A stretch of DNA of 64,000 nucleotides from CBDCXF01 sp965223755 (GCA_965223755.1 CBDCXF010000001.1:930001-994000); one strand, 5' to 3'. Counted from the first letter of the stretch, positions 46,897 through 53,857 are shown. Notes: generated by a model from the letters alone, not told the origin. A program made the numbers and translations.

Positions 46897-48231
46897 GGGT
46901 ATATCGTCATTGACGATGGTGCAGGTCACTTCGTCGCCCGGATTCAACTGAACCGATCCAGCGTCAAAGGAAGTTCCCTGCATGGGGACCGCTAGGCCTG
47001 CGTTCGTACCGCTGTCGTAGACGCAGGACCAGGTGCCTTCCGCATAACCGGCAACATCGATCTCGCTCATGGTGAACGGAATCGGGTTGCCGTTTTCGTC
47101 CTCAACGACAGGGGCGAACTGTTGGGAGGTATAGGTCGTCGTGGAGCCGGATACCGTGGATGTCCAAATCGGAGCATCGGGTTCCGAAGAAGTGATCCCA
47201 AAGGCGTCGACGCCAGCGGTTCCGCCGTTGTCGTTGATGACCTGCTTGACCAGGGTCACGCCAGCATTGTCGGCGCAGGCCTCTTGAACAATTGCCGTGA
47301 GATCGGCCTCGAAGTTCTCAAACGACCCCGCCACGATGTCGGCGGTCTCGATACTCGGGTTGGCTGGGTCGTAATACTCGGGTCCCGCGATCAACTCGAA
47401 CTCGGCCGTCCTCCAGGTCCCGCTGGTACTGAGGGCATAACCTATTAACTTGGTGCTGGTGGCCTTGATCAGGTTGGCCTCTTCAATGTTGTGATCCCGC
47501 ATTTCGTCGTCAAGAACATTAGGAATCGGCTCGTGGGAAGTCCAGACTTGCTGGTAGAAGCCGGGATTTTGATAAGGCTCGTGATGATGGCTCGCGTTGG
47601 GGGCACCATCGGAAACAAACACCACCAGCTCCACCTTGCCGTCAGCCAACTGGCTCTCGCGCGGAAGCATCGTATGGTAGGTCTCGTAGAGGGCATCATC
47701 CCAGTTGGTAGCAACGCGATAGTCGCCGACGTGATCGCGAGGGTCGTAGGCAGCGATAAAATCATCGATTATCGGTTGATTGCCGGCGCCGTTTGCCTCG
47801 AAGAAGTTGCTGTAGCTCGCGGTGGCCTCGCCGGCGTCGACCCACGCGCCGAACATCATCAACGCCATCGAACTCTCGCCCACTGCGGCGCTGAGGGCGT
47901 CGTACAACCCTTGAACGCCAGCTTCTACTAAGGGCATCCCTGTCAAGCCGATCGACCCCGTCTCGTCGACGACCACGATCATGTCTATGGCGCAGGCCTC
48001 GACAAGATCCGGATTGTCGGTCACTGCCAGGTCTTGGCCGCAAGTGGCCCCCACGCATGGACTGGTATCGGTCGCAACGTTGGGATCCGGATTGGCCCAC
48101 ACCGCTGTCGGCGTAATCGCGATCAGGTTAATCACCATCGCAAACAGTGCCATCGAAAGCACATTCACGATGTCCGTCAATCTGCCCCACTGGCGAAAGA
48201 CTCCGCCCGAAACACCAAATATCACACTCAT
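40561..48231 (-). CDS. Giant secreted VWA / SdrD repeat protein with C-terminal C25 peptidase, copy 2
   Basis: 2556 residues. A signal-type N-terminus (VLSMALFAMVINLIAITPTAVWA) is followed by a von Willebrand A domain (about 80-310) with MIDAS motif DETGS, then a ~110-residue beta domain typical of VWA adhesins (CTIVNDD). From SIGDSIWLDEDG onward the sequence is the same cassette as in copy 1: eight SdrD/Cna-B repeats with calcium loops, the basic linker, and a C25 peptidase with His about 2429 and Cys about 2463. ATG at 48231 with GGGGAA 8 bp upstream. It lies upstream of copy 1 on the same strand. The VWA head suggests adhesion to a protein ligand; the role of the peptidase (processing or attack) is open. 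Confidence 0.88.
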   Translation of the reverse strand: MSVIFGVSGGVFRQWGRLTDIVNVLSMALFAMVINLIAITPTAVWANPDPNVATDTSPCVGATCGQDLAVTDNPDLVEACAIDMIVVVDETGSIGLTGMPLVEAGVQGLYDALSAAVGESSMALMMFGAWVDAGEATASYSNFFEANGAGNQPIIDDFIAAYDPRDHVGDYRVATNWDDALYETYHTMLPRESQLADGKVELVVFVSDGAPNASHHHEPYQNPGFYQQVWTSHEPIPNVLDDEMRDHNIEEANLIKATSTKLIGYALSTSGTWRTAEFELIAGPEYYDPANPSIETADIVAGSFENFEADLTAIVQEACADNAGVTLVKQVINDNGGTAGVDAFGITSSEPDAPIWTSTVSGSTTTYTSQQFAPVVEDENGNPIPFTMSEIDVAGYAEGTWSCVYDSGTNAGLAVPMQGTSFDAGSVQLNPGDEVTCTIVNDDIPSSIGDSIWLDEDGDGIQDAGEDGIANVTVYLCEAGVSPCDATTAIATTTSDANGDYIFDDVPPGDYTVAVDTSTLPTGLTNQTGDPDSTLDSQSTITLNAGEDIDIVDFGYNYSTTDETDTNTGTGAIGDRIWNDADGDGIQDEGELGIEGVTVLLAEVETVIDGAIDLNGDGVIDASDSGTVLDDNGDPLDIINGQIDLDGDGSITAADDGTLNGVTVIDGQLDVNGDGVIDGSDDGTAEIPIATTTTDSTGNYAFDDLDPGVYTLTVTDDNNVLTGYTQTGDPDHFGSTDTSAAANDGTTTSPIVLAPGDVVVNTDFGYQNTSLADVSGTVYLDADGDGTNDIGTGSDAGVEGVTVNLVETYDIIDGQIDVNGDGVIDGNDDGTVDGINVIDGQLDVNGDGVIDGNDDGSVGGVTVIDGEVDINGDGVIDATDDGTLGIIVATTTTDENGDYTFTDVPAGDYNVVVGDTANVLEGLSQSGDPDAVLDDQTSVTVGGTDVTDLDFGYTPPGQNSDTGLIGDNIYLDADGDGTQDADEAGLEGVTVNLYDDLDGDGVLDPGEPIIATATTNENGSYYFGGLDPNAHYIVEIETSTLPNGGTGLTNTDDPDGGGDSTSAVDLGASGGIDLDQDFGYVASTPNTIGGTVWEDTDGNGTLDETGAGLEGVTVDLYEAAGIIDGGVDVNGDGVVDGNDDGTFGGIAVIDGAFDVNGDGVIDANDDGSINGYDIIDGQVDYNGDGAIDGSDDGTLLGDLVGTTTTDANGDYSFEGLPDGTYAIDVTDENNVLGGMWHSDGPNDGADNNSQDDPYLINVSGGTTDSTGDFGYYVDPGSVGDTVFYDYDGDGVQDTGEPGISGVTVEMTISYPDGSTVTLVTVTDANGVYSFDNLLADEDYNGNTGDGSTEPTYTVSVDMTQDALIGYASTEDGSGATADSSETQGSGVDGDADMVSGTSAYPEQGTTDDTNDFGVQSVVQLGDFVWEDVDGDGIQDAGEPGIAGVVVTLTGTDLFGNAVSLTTTTSDGTTDVDGDGTIDPAGSYIFNNVPFSTTPYTITFDTSGLADTWEATVVDNETGPDGDGDGSVFDPEGGGGDNDASRSGSGETDVDVLLTQGVSDFSIDAGFYRPTSIAGELFADDPVNGTQDAGDGTVDGVATLYRWDDTNNDGTVDPDELTFVDQQTTVGGAYLFTLVDGEQPLPPGNYIVGIDPTSGSYDTATATAQDVGDPDPTDTSQDIANDSDVYVDDAAIDGEADGEFLTNVFVLESGDQVTDVDAGFTITPNPATVVGVRAQGGKVSFRTASEAAVMAYDVYRWDSSTKEYSLVNSELVMADPGAGAGTTYEILDPAGKPGDRYVVVEIGVLGQEIVHGPFTASGEAWDASPAERYQARQAARKSTGSKLTDSKSTGSKSAGSVRAAAGPSARGAVSSAAPSRNGRPRGRGASTSWAKGTVTEDGVVYVSAQELATAWGISESDTQKSIRDNAVMVTNRGNAIGWWAPKGGAGLYFEGEAIDLATTDENVYWIGRGEGKLAGSLKSGAAPAPFYGGLYSETSEAEEQVYGMLWLEDDPNADYWRWSISWSGAATQSFAIAANDPASGTASLEVRLQGATFTPSGGHRMGVKVNGTQVGTASWLDREMFVGSFTFDSSLLSNANTIELVFEGSSGSVVYVDGFTLSYPRALRAIGDRLRFTALADGVATVEGFSAGAVEAFASDGGDLVHLGKTRITEEADGSFSVTVPTVAGATYDLSTVSSAKRLSDLRTDAPSKIKTSDGAEYVVVATPETRSAAEALANLRSSKYSTMVVDLEEVYDEFAFGLSDVESLASLAEHGYSGWSEKLKYVVLMGTGSHDPKNYTGRTDHLIPARFVPTPNGLAASDIGLGDVTGNGSPEVIFSRIPAETGLEAQSYVDKLIAYENGGGAWESSAIFLSDNADQAGIYPMDTDVLVDQLSGIKTTSHISLGDLDTATARSQISTEWYVGASWVNFQGHGGIDRFASEGMVMSTDVPGFGNGDRLPIVASLTCVVGNFSWPSLTTLGEQLVMEPTGGAIGLWSPSGLSYSHPAHVMNQKLLNAAFGHGPVELGEAVKTTLDQSNGEVFDFMLKIYNLLGDPAVEVR

Positions 48232-48284
48232 GTTCGCGATTCCCCGCTACAGCTACCGTGCTGCAATTTACTCAACCCCTAGAG

Positions 48285-48314
48285 AACTAATCCGAATCAA
48301 ACTAATCCGAATCA
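48285..48314. repeat. Two tandem copies of AACTAATCCGAATCA
   Basis: A perfect 15-bp duplication 54-83 bp upstream of giant gene 2's start. It lies between the CRP-like palindrome and the gene, where promoter elements or an operator are expected. Confidence 0.7.
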
Positions 48315-48347
48315 AAAACAAGTACAGGACAACTGTCGCCCCAACTC

Positions 48348-48363
48348 TGTGACGTACGTCACG
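48348..48363. promoter_or_regulatory. CRP-like operator, TGTGA-N6-TCACG
   Basis: TGTGACGTACGTCACG contains the 14-bp perfect palindrome GTGACGTACGTCAC and matches the Crp/Fnr-family consensus TGTGA-N6-TCACA at nine of ten positions. It lies 117 bp upstream of giant gene 2 and beyond the methyltransferase 3' end, so it most likely acts on the giant gene. Confidence 0.5.
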
Positions 48364-48479
48364 CCGCCGGATCTTACACAAACACTTCGGCACGGTCCAG
48401 ACGGCGCGTTCGTCAACGAACCCTGGAGCAAAGCTCAGGCCAAAAAACTAAATGCTCTTATCAAGAAACTTAGGCCGTT

Positions 48480-49265
48480 TCAGGTGGCTCGACGTGATGT
48501 TGCCCGTGGAAGTAAGGGAGGGAAATTTTCCCTGGTTGAAGGGGCGGAAACGACCAGATATTCATTTTCCCGATTCTCACGACCGTCATCTCGAAACCGA
48601 AAAGCGGCCCCCCAACCCATCTCCCGTTCGATCTGGTCCAACTCGCCATCGGAGAAAAAATGGCAGTAGCGCATGGCGTCCTCGGTTGCGGTGGCCTCAT
48701 TTCCCCAGGGGAGAAGGACATCGCCTGCTTCGCCTCCCCCGGCCGACTGCGACTCGATCTCGAACGCCCGACTCCGTCGCTTTTCATCCGCAAACCAAAA
48801 CGTCAATACGATCCATCCCCCTGGTACAACCAATGACTGCAAGTGTCGAATGAACGCGAGCCGCCTTTCGCGACCCGGTATGTGGTGCAGCAATCCGAAA
48901 GCGACCACCAAGTCAAAGGACTCCGCCAAAGGAAGCGCGACGTTGACATCGGCACCAACCAACTGCAATTCGCGAGATCCGTTCGGTAGTCCGCGCCGCG
49001 CTTCGACCAAAAGGGGCAGACTGAAATCAACACCAACGTATCGAGGCCTGAGCGCTTCTGCGTGCAAGTGTCGGAGAAATCGTCCGTGGCCGCAGCCGAC
49101 GTCCAACACTCGCGGAGCCTCGGACAAACCCCGTTCGCGCAGATATGGGAGCAAATGAGTCCAGCCGGGCCAGGGCCGCGGGCGGCGGGAGGCGAAGTCG
49201 AGGCCGTGGCGGTCGTAGAAGCGGCGGTTGACGTCAGACAATCGAGCGCGAGTGGGGTCGTCCAC
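48480..49265 (-). CDS. Trm9-like SAM-dependent methyltransferase (probable tRNA wobble-uridine methylase)
   Basis: Class I methyltransferase of 261 residues; motif I VLDVGCGHGRFL at 53-64. Beyond the common fold it carries features I associate with eukaryotic Trm9/ALKBH8: an opening FYDRHGLDFASRRPRPWPGW (compare FSQTRYKPWP), LLHHIPGRERRLAFIRHL followed by GG and FWFA, a DVLLPWG segment, and MRYCHFFSDGELDQI (compare RYYHLYREGEL). Trm9 methylates cm5U34, made by Elongator, to mcm5U34. An elp3 gene lies about 850 bp away. GTG start at 49265. No Trm112-like partner is seen. A generic methyltransferase of other specificity remains possible. Confidence 0.68.
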   Translation of the reverse strand: MDDPTRARLSDVNRRFYDRHGLDFASRRPRPWPGWTHLLPYLRERGLSEAPRVLDVGCGHGRFLRHLHAEALRPRYVGVDFSLPLLVEARRGLPNGSRELQLVGADVNVALPLAESFDLVVAFGLLHHIPGRERRLAFIRHLQSLVVPGGWIVLTFWFADEKRRSRAFEIESQSAGGGEAGDVLLPWGNEATATEDAMRYCHFFSDGELDQIEREMGWGAAFRFRDDGRENRENEYLVVSAPSTRENFPPLLPRATSRRAT

Positions 49266-49364
49266 CTGGCGACGTTACCCGATCCCCGCCCCGAGGGGAG
49301 GGGATAAACGGCTCCTTCGGCGCGATACCAATGTGGCGCGGGCATACGCCCGCCCGAAGAAAAC

Positions 49365-49814
49365 TCACTGCAGATCGTGTGGGGAACGCGCGAACGGGTT
49401 AACAACCTCCAAAGAACCAAGAGTCTGACTATCTTGAAGGTCTTCCGTGAGTAACCAGCCGCAACCCGCGACCTGAGCGGCAGCCACGATCAGAGCGTCC
49501 CAAAACGACAGTGCAAATTCGTCTTGCAGCGACCAACCGAGACGCAGCAGCCCCGGGTCCGCGCTGACCGGCTGCCACTGCATCAGGTCTTCTACTTCGA
49601 CTTGTGCCTGCTCACGAGTCAGCCCCGGACGCAGCTCCTGGGTCACCGTGACGAAGTACTCTTGCAAGACCTGGAAGCTCAGGCACCCTCTACGGCTAGT
49701 CCACAGAAACCGCATCCATTCTTGAGCTCGTCGATGCTTCTCCCTCTCCGACCGGTCTCGGGCGTAGACAAGGACGTTGGTATCGACGAAAACGCGGGCG
49801 GGCTCAGCGCTCGT
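49365..49814 (-). CDS. PIN-domain toxin (VapC-like), start codon apparently ACG
   Basis: Ribonuclease-type toxin of about 149 residues. The PIN motif VFVDTNVLVYARD carries the first catalytic Asp. Further acidic residues are in SFQVLQEYF, SFWDALIVAAA and LLTEDLQD. The frame contains this motif, but between the upstream stop at 49860-49862 and an internal ATG at 49715 there is no ATG, GTG or TTG. In relatives the toxin ATG overlaps the antitoxin's His-Glu codons (CATGAG). Here these read CACGAG, giving ACG at 49812-49814. So the gene uses an ACG start or has lost its start. The ATG at 49715 would give a 116-residue protein without the first Asp. Confidence 0.66.
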   Translation of the reverse strand, partial: TSAEPARVFVDTNVLVYARDRSEREKHRRAQEWMRFLWTSRRGCLSFQVLQEYFVTVTQELRPGLTREQAQVEVEDLMQWQPVSADPGLLRLGWSLQDEFALSFWDALIVAAAQVAGCGWLLTEDLQDSQTLGSLEVVNPFARSPHDLQ

Positions 49815-50106
49815 GGAGCTCGTCTTGCTTGGGATAGGTGTCTCCCTTTCCTTTGAGAATCACCCCAGTTCCTTTGAGAATCACCCCAGTTCCTTTGAGA
49901 ATCACCCCAGGCCGCTGCAGGTACCTCTCCATTGCAGACTGATAGGCGCTCTCTTGCTCCATCTGTCCTTCCAGCATCAACCTAAGAAGACGCGAAACAC
50001 TCATGTCTTCCTGCGCCGCGCGGATGCGTGCCCAACGGGCGACCGGGCGCACTCGCCCGTCACTCTCCCTGGCGGGCGGACTGGGGACCGGAACGACATA
50101 ATCCAC
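49804..50106 (-). CDS. VapB-like antitoxin (ribbon-helix-helix type)
   Basis: Antitoxin of up to 100 residues for the PIN toxin it overlaps by 11 bp. RWARIRAAQEDMSVSRLLRLML is a ribbon-helix-helix-like DNA-binding segment, followed by an acidic helix (QMEQESAYQSAMERYL) and a tail ending YPKQDELHER, common in this toxin-antitoxin group. The N-terminus looks unusual: the expected beta strand before the helix is not evident. The GTG start at 50106, just 2 bp from the divergent elp3 start, is uncertain. The tail contains GVILKGT three times from a 21-bp triplication. Confidence 0.62.
   Translation of the reverse strand: MDYVVPVPSPPARESDGRVRPVARWARIRAAQEDMSVSRLLRLMLEGQMEQESAYQSAMERYLQRPGVILKGTGVILKGTGVILKGKGDTYPKQDELHER
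49850..49910. repeat. 21-bp tandem triplication inside the antitoxin
   Basis: Unit CCTTTGAGAATCACCCCAGTT at 49850, 49871 and 49892 (last copy 19 bp). It is in frame and encodes GVILKGT repeats. Confidence 0.92.
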
Positions 50107-50108
50107 CC

Positions 50109-51854
50109 ATGGCGCCCTACGCCTTCAACCCCGAGCAGCACCACGAAGCACTCAGCGCCATCGTCGATGCGGTGGTCGAAACGCCTTCGTTCGACAACGC
50201 CGCCTGGGCTCGGCTGTTGCGCGCCCATCCCAAGCCAGCGGGCGGCTTCTTCTCTAAATCAGAGATCATTCAGGGATTTCGCTATCTCAACCGGCGCCGC
50301 GGCGGCCCGTGGGATGAAGCTCGATTCTTGGACAAAGTACGCCTGAAACCGGTGCGGACGTTGTCCGGGGTCGCTCCGGTGACGGTTTTGACTCCACCCT
50401 ACCCGTGCCCCGGCAAGTGCATCTTTTGCCCCAGCGACGTGCGCATGCCCAAGAGTTATCTATCGGATGAGCCCGGCGCCCAACGCGCCGCCGAGCACCG
50501 CTTCGATCCTTACCGGCAGACTGCGTCACGCCTGCAGGCGCTTTACAACAACGGTCATTCGGTCAACAAGGTCGAATTGATCGTGTTGGGCGGCACCTGG
50601 TCCTATTATCCCGAGGACTATCAGATTTGGTTTGTGGCGCGTTGCGTCGAGGCGCTCAACGACTTCTCCGGGCCGCGCCCTTGGTTGCCGGACTTACCCA
50701 AGGTCGACTACTCACAGACCACCGAAACTGTCGACGGCGACGACTTAAGGCAGGGCACCTACAACCAAGCGCTGCGGCGAATGGGCTGGAACGAGCGCGC
50801 CGAGTCAGCGTCTTGGCTTGCTCTGCAAGCTCTCCAAAAAACCAACGAATCGGCCGACTGCCGCTGCGTCGGTTTGGTGCTGGAAACCCGACCCGACCAC
50901 CTCGACGATGAGGAAGTCGTGCGACTGCGGCGGCTGGGAACCACCAAGGTTCAAATCGGCTTTCAGAGTCTCGACGACACGGTGCTCGCGGCCAACCAAC
51001 GTGGCCATGACGTCGCCGCGACGCGGCGCGCGGTGCGGCGGCTGCGCGGCGCCGGCTTCAAGATCCACGCGCACTGGATGCCCAATCTCCACGGGTCGAC
51101 ACCCGACGCCGACATCGCCGACTACCGGCGCATATTCGAAGAGCTGGATTTTCGCCCCGATGAACTCAAGATCTATCCCTGCAGCCTAATCGAGAGCGCG
51201 GAGTTGATGCAGTACTACCGGGATGGGCGCTGGCGACCCTATGCGGAACGAGAACTGCTGCAGGTTCTCACCGCGTGCATGGAGGCCACGCCGCGGTATT
51301 GCCGTCTGACCCGCGTCATCCGCGACATCCCTGGCACCGACATCGTTGATGGCAACCGAACGACCAATTTGCGCGAGGTGGCCGAGGCGAAGCTGGCGGA
51401 AGCCGGGAAACGGAGTGTTGAAATCCGCAGCCGGGAAACCCGCGGCGTCCCGGTCGAGCGCGCCGCGCTACGCCTGCGGGAAACTTCCTACGCGTCATCG
51501 GTCGGGCCGCAGCACTTTCTCGAGTACGTCACCGAGGATGACCGCATCGCCGGCTTCTTACGGCTCAGCCTGCCCGACGATCCGGTGGCAATCGACGAGA
51601 TCGAGACCAGCGCCATGATCCGGGAGGTTCACGTCTACGGTCAGGTCGTGGATTGGCAGTCGAACCCTGGATCCAAAGCCCAACACCGAGGTCTCGGCAC
51701 CGCCCTCACCGAACGCGCCGCCGACATCGCCCGCCGAGCCGGCTTCGACGACCTGGCGGTCATCTCGGCGGTCGGCACCCGGGAGTACTACCGTAAGTTG
51801 GGGTTTGAGGATGGGGAGTTGTATCAGCATCTGCGGTTAGTGGATAGTGGGTAG
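50109..51854 (+). CDS. elp3: Elp3-type radical SAM / acetyltransferase (tRNA U34 modification)
   Basis: Bacterial homologue of the Elongator catalytic subunit, 581 residues, which makes cm5U at the tRNA wobble position from acetyl-CoA with radical SAM chemistry. The cluster cysteines are Cys100, 104 and 107 (PCPGKCIFCP). The radical SAM core runs to about 360 (GGTWSYYPEDYQ, VGLVLETRPD, KVQIGFQS), with the conserved KIYPCSLI region. A GNAT domain ends the protein (EVHVYGQV, HRGLGTALTERA, YYRKLGF). The ATG at 50109 is the family start; the frame upstream is only open by chance. It is divergent from the toxin-antitoxin pair. Its last residues and stop (LVDSG) are written in heptamer-like repeat. 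Confidence 0.93.
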   Translation: MAPYAFNPEQHHEALSAIVDAVVETPSFDNAAWARLLRAHPKPAGGFFSKSEIIQGFRYLNRRRGGPWDEARFLDKVRLKPVRTLSGVAPVTVLTPPYPCPGKCIFCPSDVRMPKSYLSDEPGAQRAAEHRFDPYRQTASRLQALYNNGHSVNKVELIVLGGTWSYYPEDYQIWFVARCVEALNDFSGPRPWLPDLPKVDYSQTTETVDGDDLRQGTYNQALRRMGWNERAESASWLALQALQKTNESADCRCVGLVLETRPDHLDDEEVVRLRRLGTTKVQIGFQSLDDTVLAANQRGHDVAATRRAVRRLRGAGFKIHAHWMPNLHGSTPDADIADYRRIFEELDFRPDELKIYPCSLIESAELMQYYRDGRWRPYAERELLQVLTACMEATPRYCRLTRVIRDIPGTDIVDGNRTTNLREVAEAKLAEAGKRSVEIRSRETRGVPVERAALRLRETSYASSVGPQHFLEYVTEDDRIAGFLRLSLPDDPVAIDEIETSAMIREVHVYGQVVDWQSNPGSKAQHRGLGTALTERAADIARRAGFDDLAVISAVGTREYYRKLGFEDGELYQHLRLVDSG

Positions 51855-51892
51855 TGCTGGTGCCGGAGTGACGGGTGACGGGCGAAATTTTC

Positions 51893-52100
51893 CTTTGTCG
51901 TCCTGAGCGACCCTGAGCGAAGGCGAAGGGAAGTCGAAAGACCTGGGCGGGGGTCCACCTCACCAGGAGGCCGCCCCCAGATCCCTCGACTCGTGCTACG
52001 CACTCGCTCGGGATGACAGAGTGCTGTTGTCATCTCGACGGGGGTTTGAACTGGGCGGCCGGGATCCCCGGCCACCGACCGCCCGCCCCAGGGATGACGT
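51893..52100. repeat. Two adjacent interspersed palindromic elements
   Basis: 51893-52021 holds CCTGAGCGAAGGCGAAG...CTGGGCGGGGG...CCGCCCCCAG...CTCGGGATGACA, an imperfect long inverted repeat also present at 58277-58371. 52031-52100 is a second type that opens CATCTCGACGGGGG, contains GGGATCCCCGG and ends GGGATGACG; it resembles 53104-53180. The 417-bp gap between elp3 and phzF holds only these elements and the heptamers that follow. Confidence 0.75.
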
Positions 52101-52108
52101 AGCAACCT

Positions 52109-52202
52109 GTCACTTGCCACTCGTCACTAGCCACTCACCACTAGCTACTAGCCACTAGCCCACTAGCTACTAGCCACTAGCCCACTAGCACTAACCACTA
52201 CC
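52109..52202. repeat. Degenerate heptamer array (AGCCACT/AGCTACT type)
   Basis: About thirteen units such as TGCCACT, CGTCACT, AGCCACT and AGCTACT; a few are 6 or 8 bp long. It directly follows the palindromic elements. Confidence 0.8.
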
Positions 52203-52271
52203 CCGCCACGGAATACACCTACGCCTTCCCCTTGTTCCGCAAATACCGTCACGCACCGAGGTCACTCCACC

Positions 52272-53105
52272 ATGCCAACACTCAAAAAACTCAGCGCCTT
52301 CACCACCGACCCTAACGGCGGCAATCCCGCCGGTGTCTGGATCGGCGACGCCCTGCCCGAACCGCAAGAGATGCAGCGCATCGCCGCCGAGATCGGGTTC
52401 TCGGAGACCGCCTTCGTCGCCCCCGCTGAAGGGAACCAGAGGACCGTCCGTTACTACAGCCCAGAGGCTGAGGTTTCTTTTTGCGGCCATGCCACCATCG
52501 CCACAGGGGTGCTCCTCGGCGCCACCGCCGGCGTCGGCCGCTACGAGCTGAGTACTGCGGTCGGCGCTGTGCCTCTGGCGGTGGAAAGCCAAGACGGACG
52601 GCTAACGGCGGCGCTCACTTCGGTTGTACCGCGGCATGAGTCGGTCTCGCAGCAGCTCTTGAGCGGCGCATTGTCCGCGCTGGATTGGCAACTCGAGGAA
52701 CTGGACTCGGCGATCTCACCCACCCGTGCTTATGCCGGCGCCTGGCACTTGGTCCTCGCCGCCGCTACACGCGAACGCCTCGACGATCTCGACTACGACT
52801 TCGAGGCACTCAAAGAACTCATGCTCGCCGACGGCCTCACCACCGTGCAACTGGTTTGGCGCCAAGACGACGAGACTTTTCATGCCCGCGATCCATTCCC
52901 AGTGGGTGGGGTGGTCGAAGACCCCGCCACCGGTGCCGCGGCGGCGGCGCTGGGCGGTTACCTGCGGGATGCTGGACTTATCTCGGCACCAGCTTCGATC
53001 CTCATCCGCCAAGGCGAAGCGATGGGCCGCCCCAGTCGTCTATTTGTGGATATCCCGGCGGAGGGTGGGATTGTGGTGAGTGGTCACGCGGTGGAGATCG
53101 ATTGA
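52272..53105 (+). CDS. PhzF family isomerase-like protein
   Basis: Protein of 277 residues with the two-domain diaminopimelate-epimerase fold of PhzF. Catalytic-type Glu45 lies in GFSETAFV. VSFCGHATIATG and VEDPATGAAAAALGGYL are the two glycine-rich substrate-loop signatures. Family members are isomerases of varied small molecules; there is no phenazine gene here, so the substrate is unknown. ATG at 52272. Confidence 0.9.
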   Translation: MPTLKKLSAFTTDPNGGNPAGVWIGDALPEPQEMQRIAAEIGFSETAFVAPAEGNQRTVRYYSPEAEVSFCGHATIATGVLLGATAGVGRYELSTAVGAVPLAVESQDGRLTAALTSVVPRHESVSQQLLSGALSALDWQLEELDSAISPTRAYAGAWHLVLAAATRERLDDLDYDFEALKELMLADGLTTVQLVWRQDDETFHARDPFPVGGVVEDPATGAAAAALGGYLRDAGLISAPASILIRQGEAMGRPSRLFVDIPAEGGIVVSGHAVEID

Positions 53106-53256
53106 TGTCATCCCGGCGGGGGTTCGGGCTGGGGGACCGGGATCCCCGGCCCACTCCCGGCCGCGCCCGCGGGGATGACGTTTCCGCTGTCACACGTCGC
53201 TAGTCACTCCTCACACACCACCAGCCACTAGCACTAGCACTAGCACTATTCACTAC
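53104..53256. repeat. GTCATCCC/GGGATGAC palindromic element plus short heptamer array
   Basis: 53104-53180 has terminal inverted repeats GTCATCCC and GGGATGAC around a GC-rich core. It begins at the phzF stop codon. 53190-53256 carries GTCACAC, AGTCACT, AGCACTAGCACT-like units and runs to the yceI stop. Confidence 0.75.
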
Positions 53257-53857
53257 CTCCGCTGGGATCGAAGGTGAACTCGCCCTCGATCGAGATCGTC
53301 ACCTCTTCCCCGACGAACAGCCCGCCGGTTTCCATGGTGCGGTTCCAGGCCACGCCGAATTCCTTGCGGTCGATGGTCAGCTCGCCGCTGACGCCCATGC
53401 GTTGCAGACCCAACGGGTCGGTGATCGGGCCCAGCACCTCAACCGGCAGGACGACCTCCTTGGTGACGCCGCGGATGGTGAGATCGCCGGTGACATCGAA
53501 GCCACCGTCGGTCTCGGCGACCGACGTGCTGGAAAAAGTGATCTCGGGGTGATTTTCAGCGTCCAAGAAATCCTCGCTGCGCAGGTGGTCGTCACGCCGC
53601 TGGTGGCGGGTATCGATGCTCGCCGCCTGAATGGTGACTTCAACGCTGGATTCGGCTGGATCTTCGGCATCGTAGTCGACGGTCGCTTGGTAGTCGTTGA
53701 AAACGCCCCGCACGGTGGAAACGGTGAAGTGTTTGACACCGAATCCGACGTGGGCGTGGGAGGTGTCCATGACAAATTCCTGGGCTGCGGCATTACCCGA
53801 GGAAGCGATGACCGCCATCAAACCCAAAACGCCAGCTAATAAACTCTTACACCTCAT
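53246..53857 (-). CDS. YceI family periplasmic protein
   Basis: Secreted 203-residue lipocalin-like beta-barrel that binds isoprenoid-type lipids in characterised relatives. A signal peptide (LLAGVLGLMAVIASSGNAAA) precedes the domain start MDTSHAHVGFGVKHF. TVRGVFNDYQ, SIDTRHQRRDDHLRSEDFLD and GDLTIRGVTKEVVLP are family motifs. The gene is complete. Confidence 0.92.
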   Translation of the reverse strand: MRCKSLLAGVLGLMAVIASSGNAAAQEFVMDTSHAHVGFGVKHFTVSTVRGVFNDYQATVDYDAEDPAESSVEVTIQAASIDTRHQRRDDHLRSEDFLDAENHPEITFSSTSVAETDGGFDVTGDLTIRGVTKEVVLPVEVLGPITDPLGLQRMGVSGELTIDRKEFGVAWNRTMETGGLFVGEEVTISIEGEFTFDPSGGSE

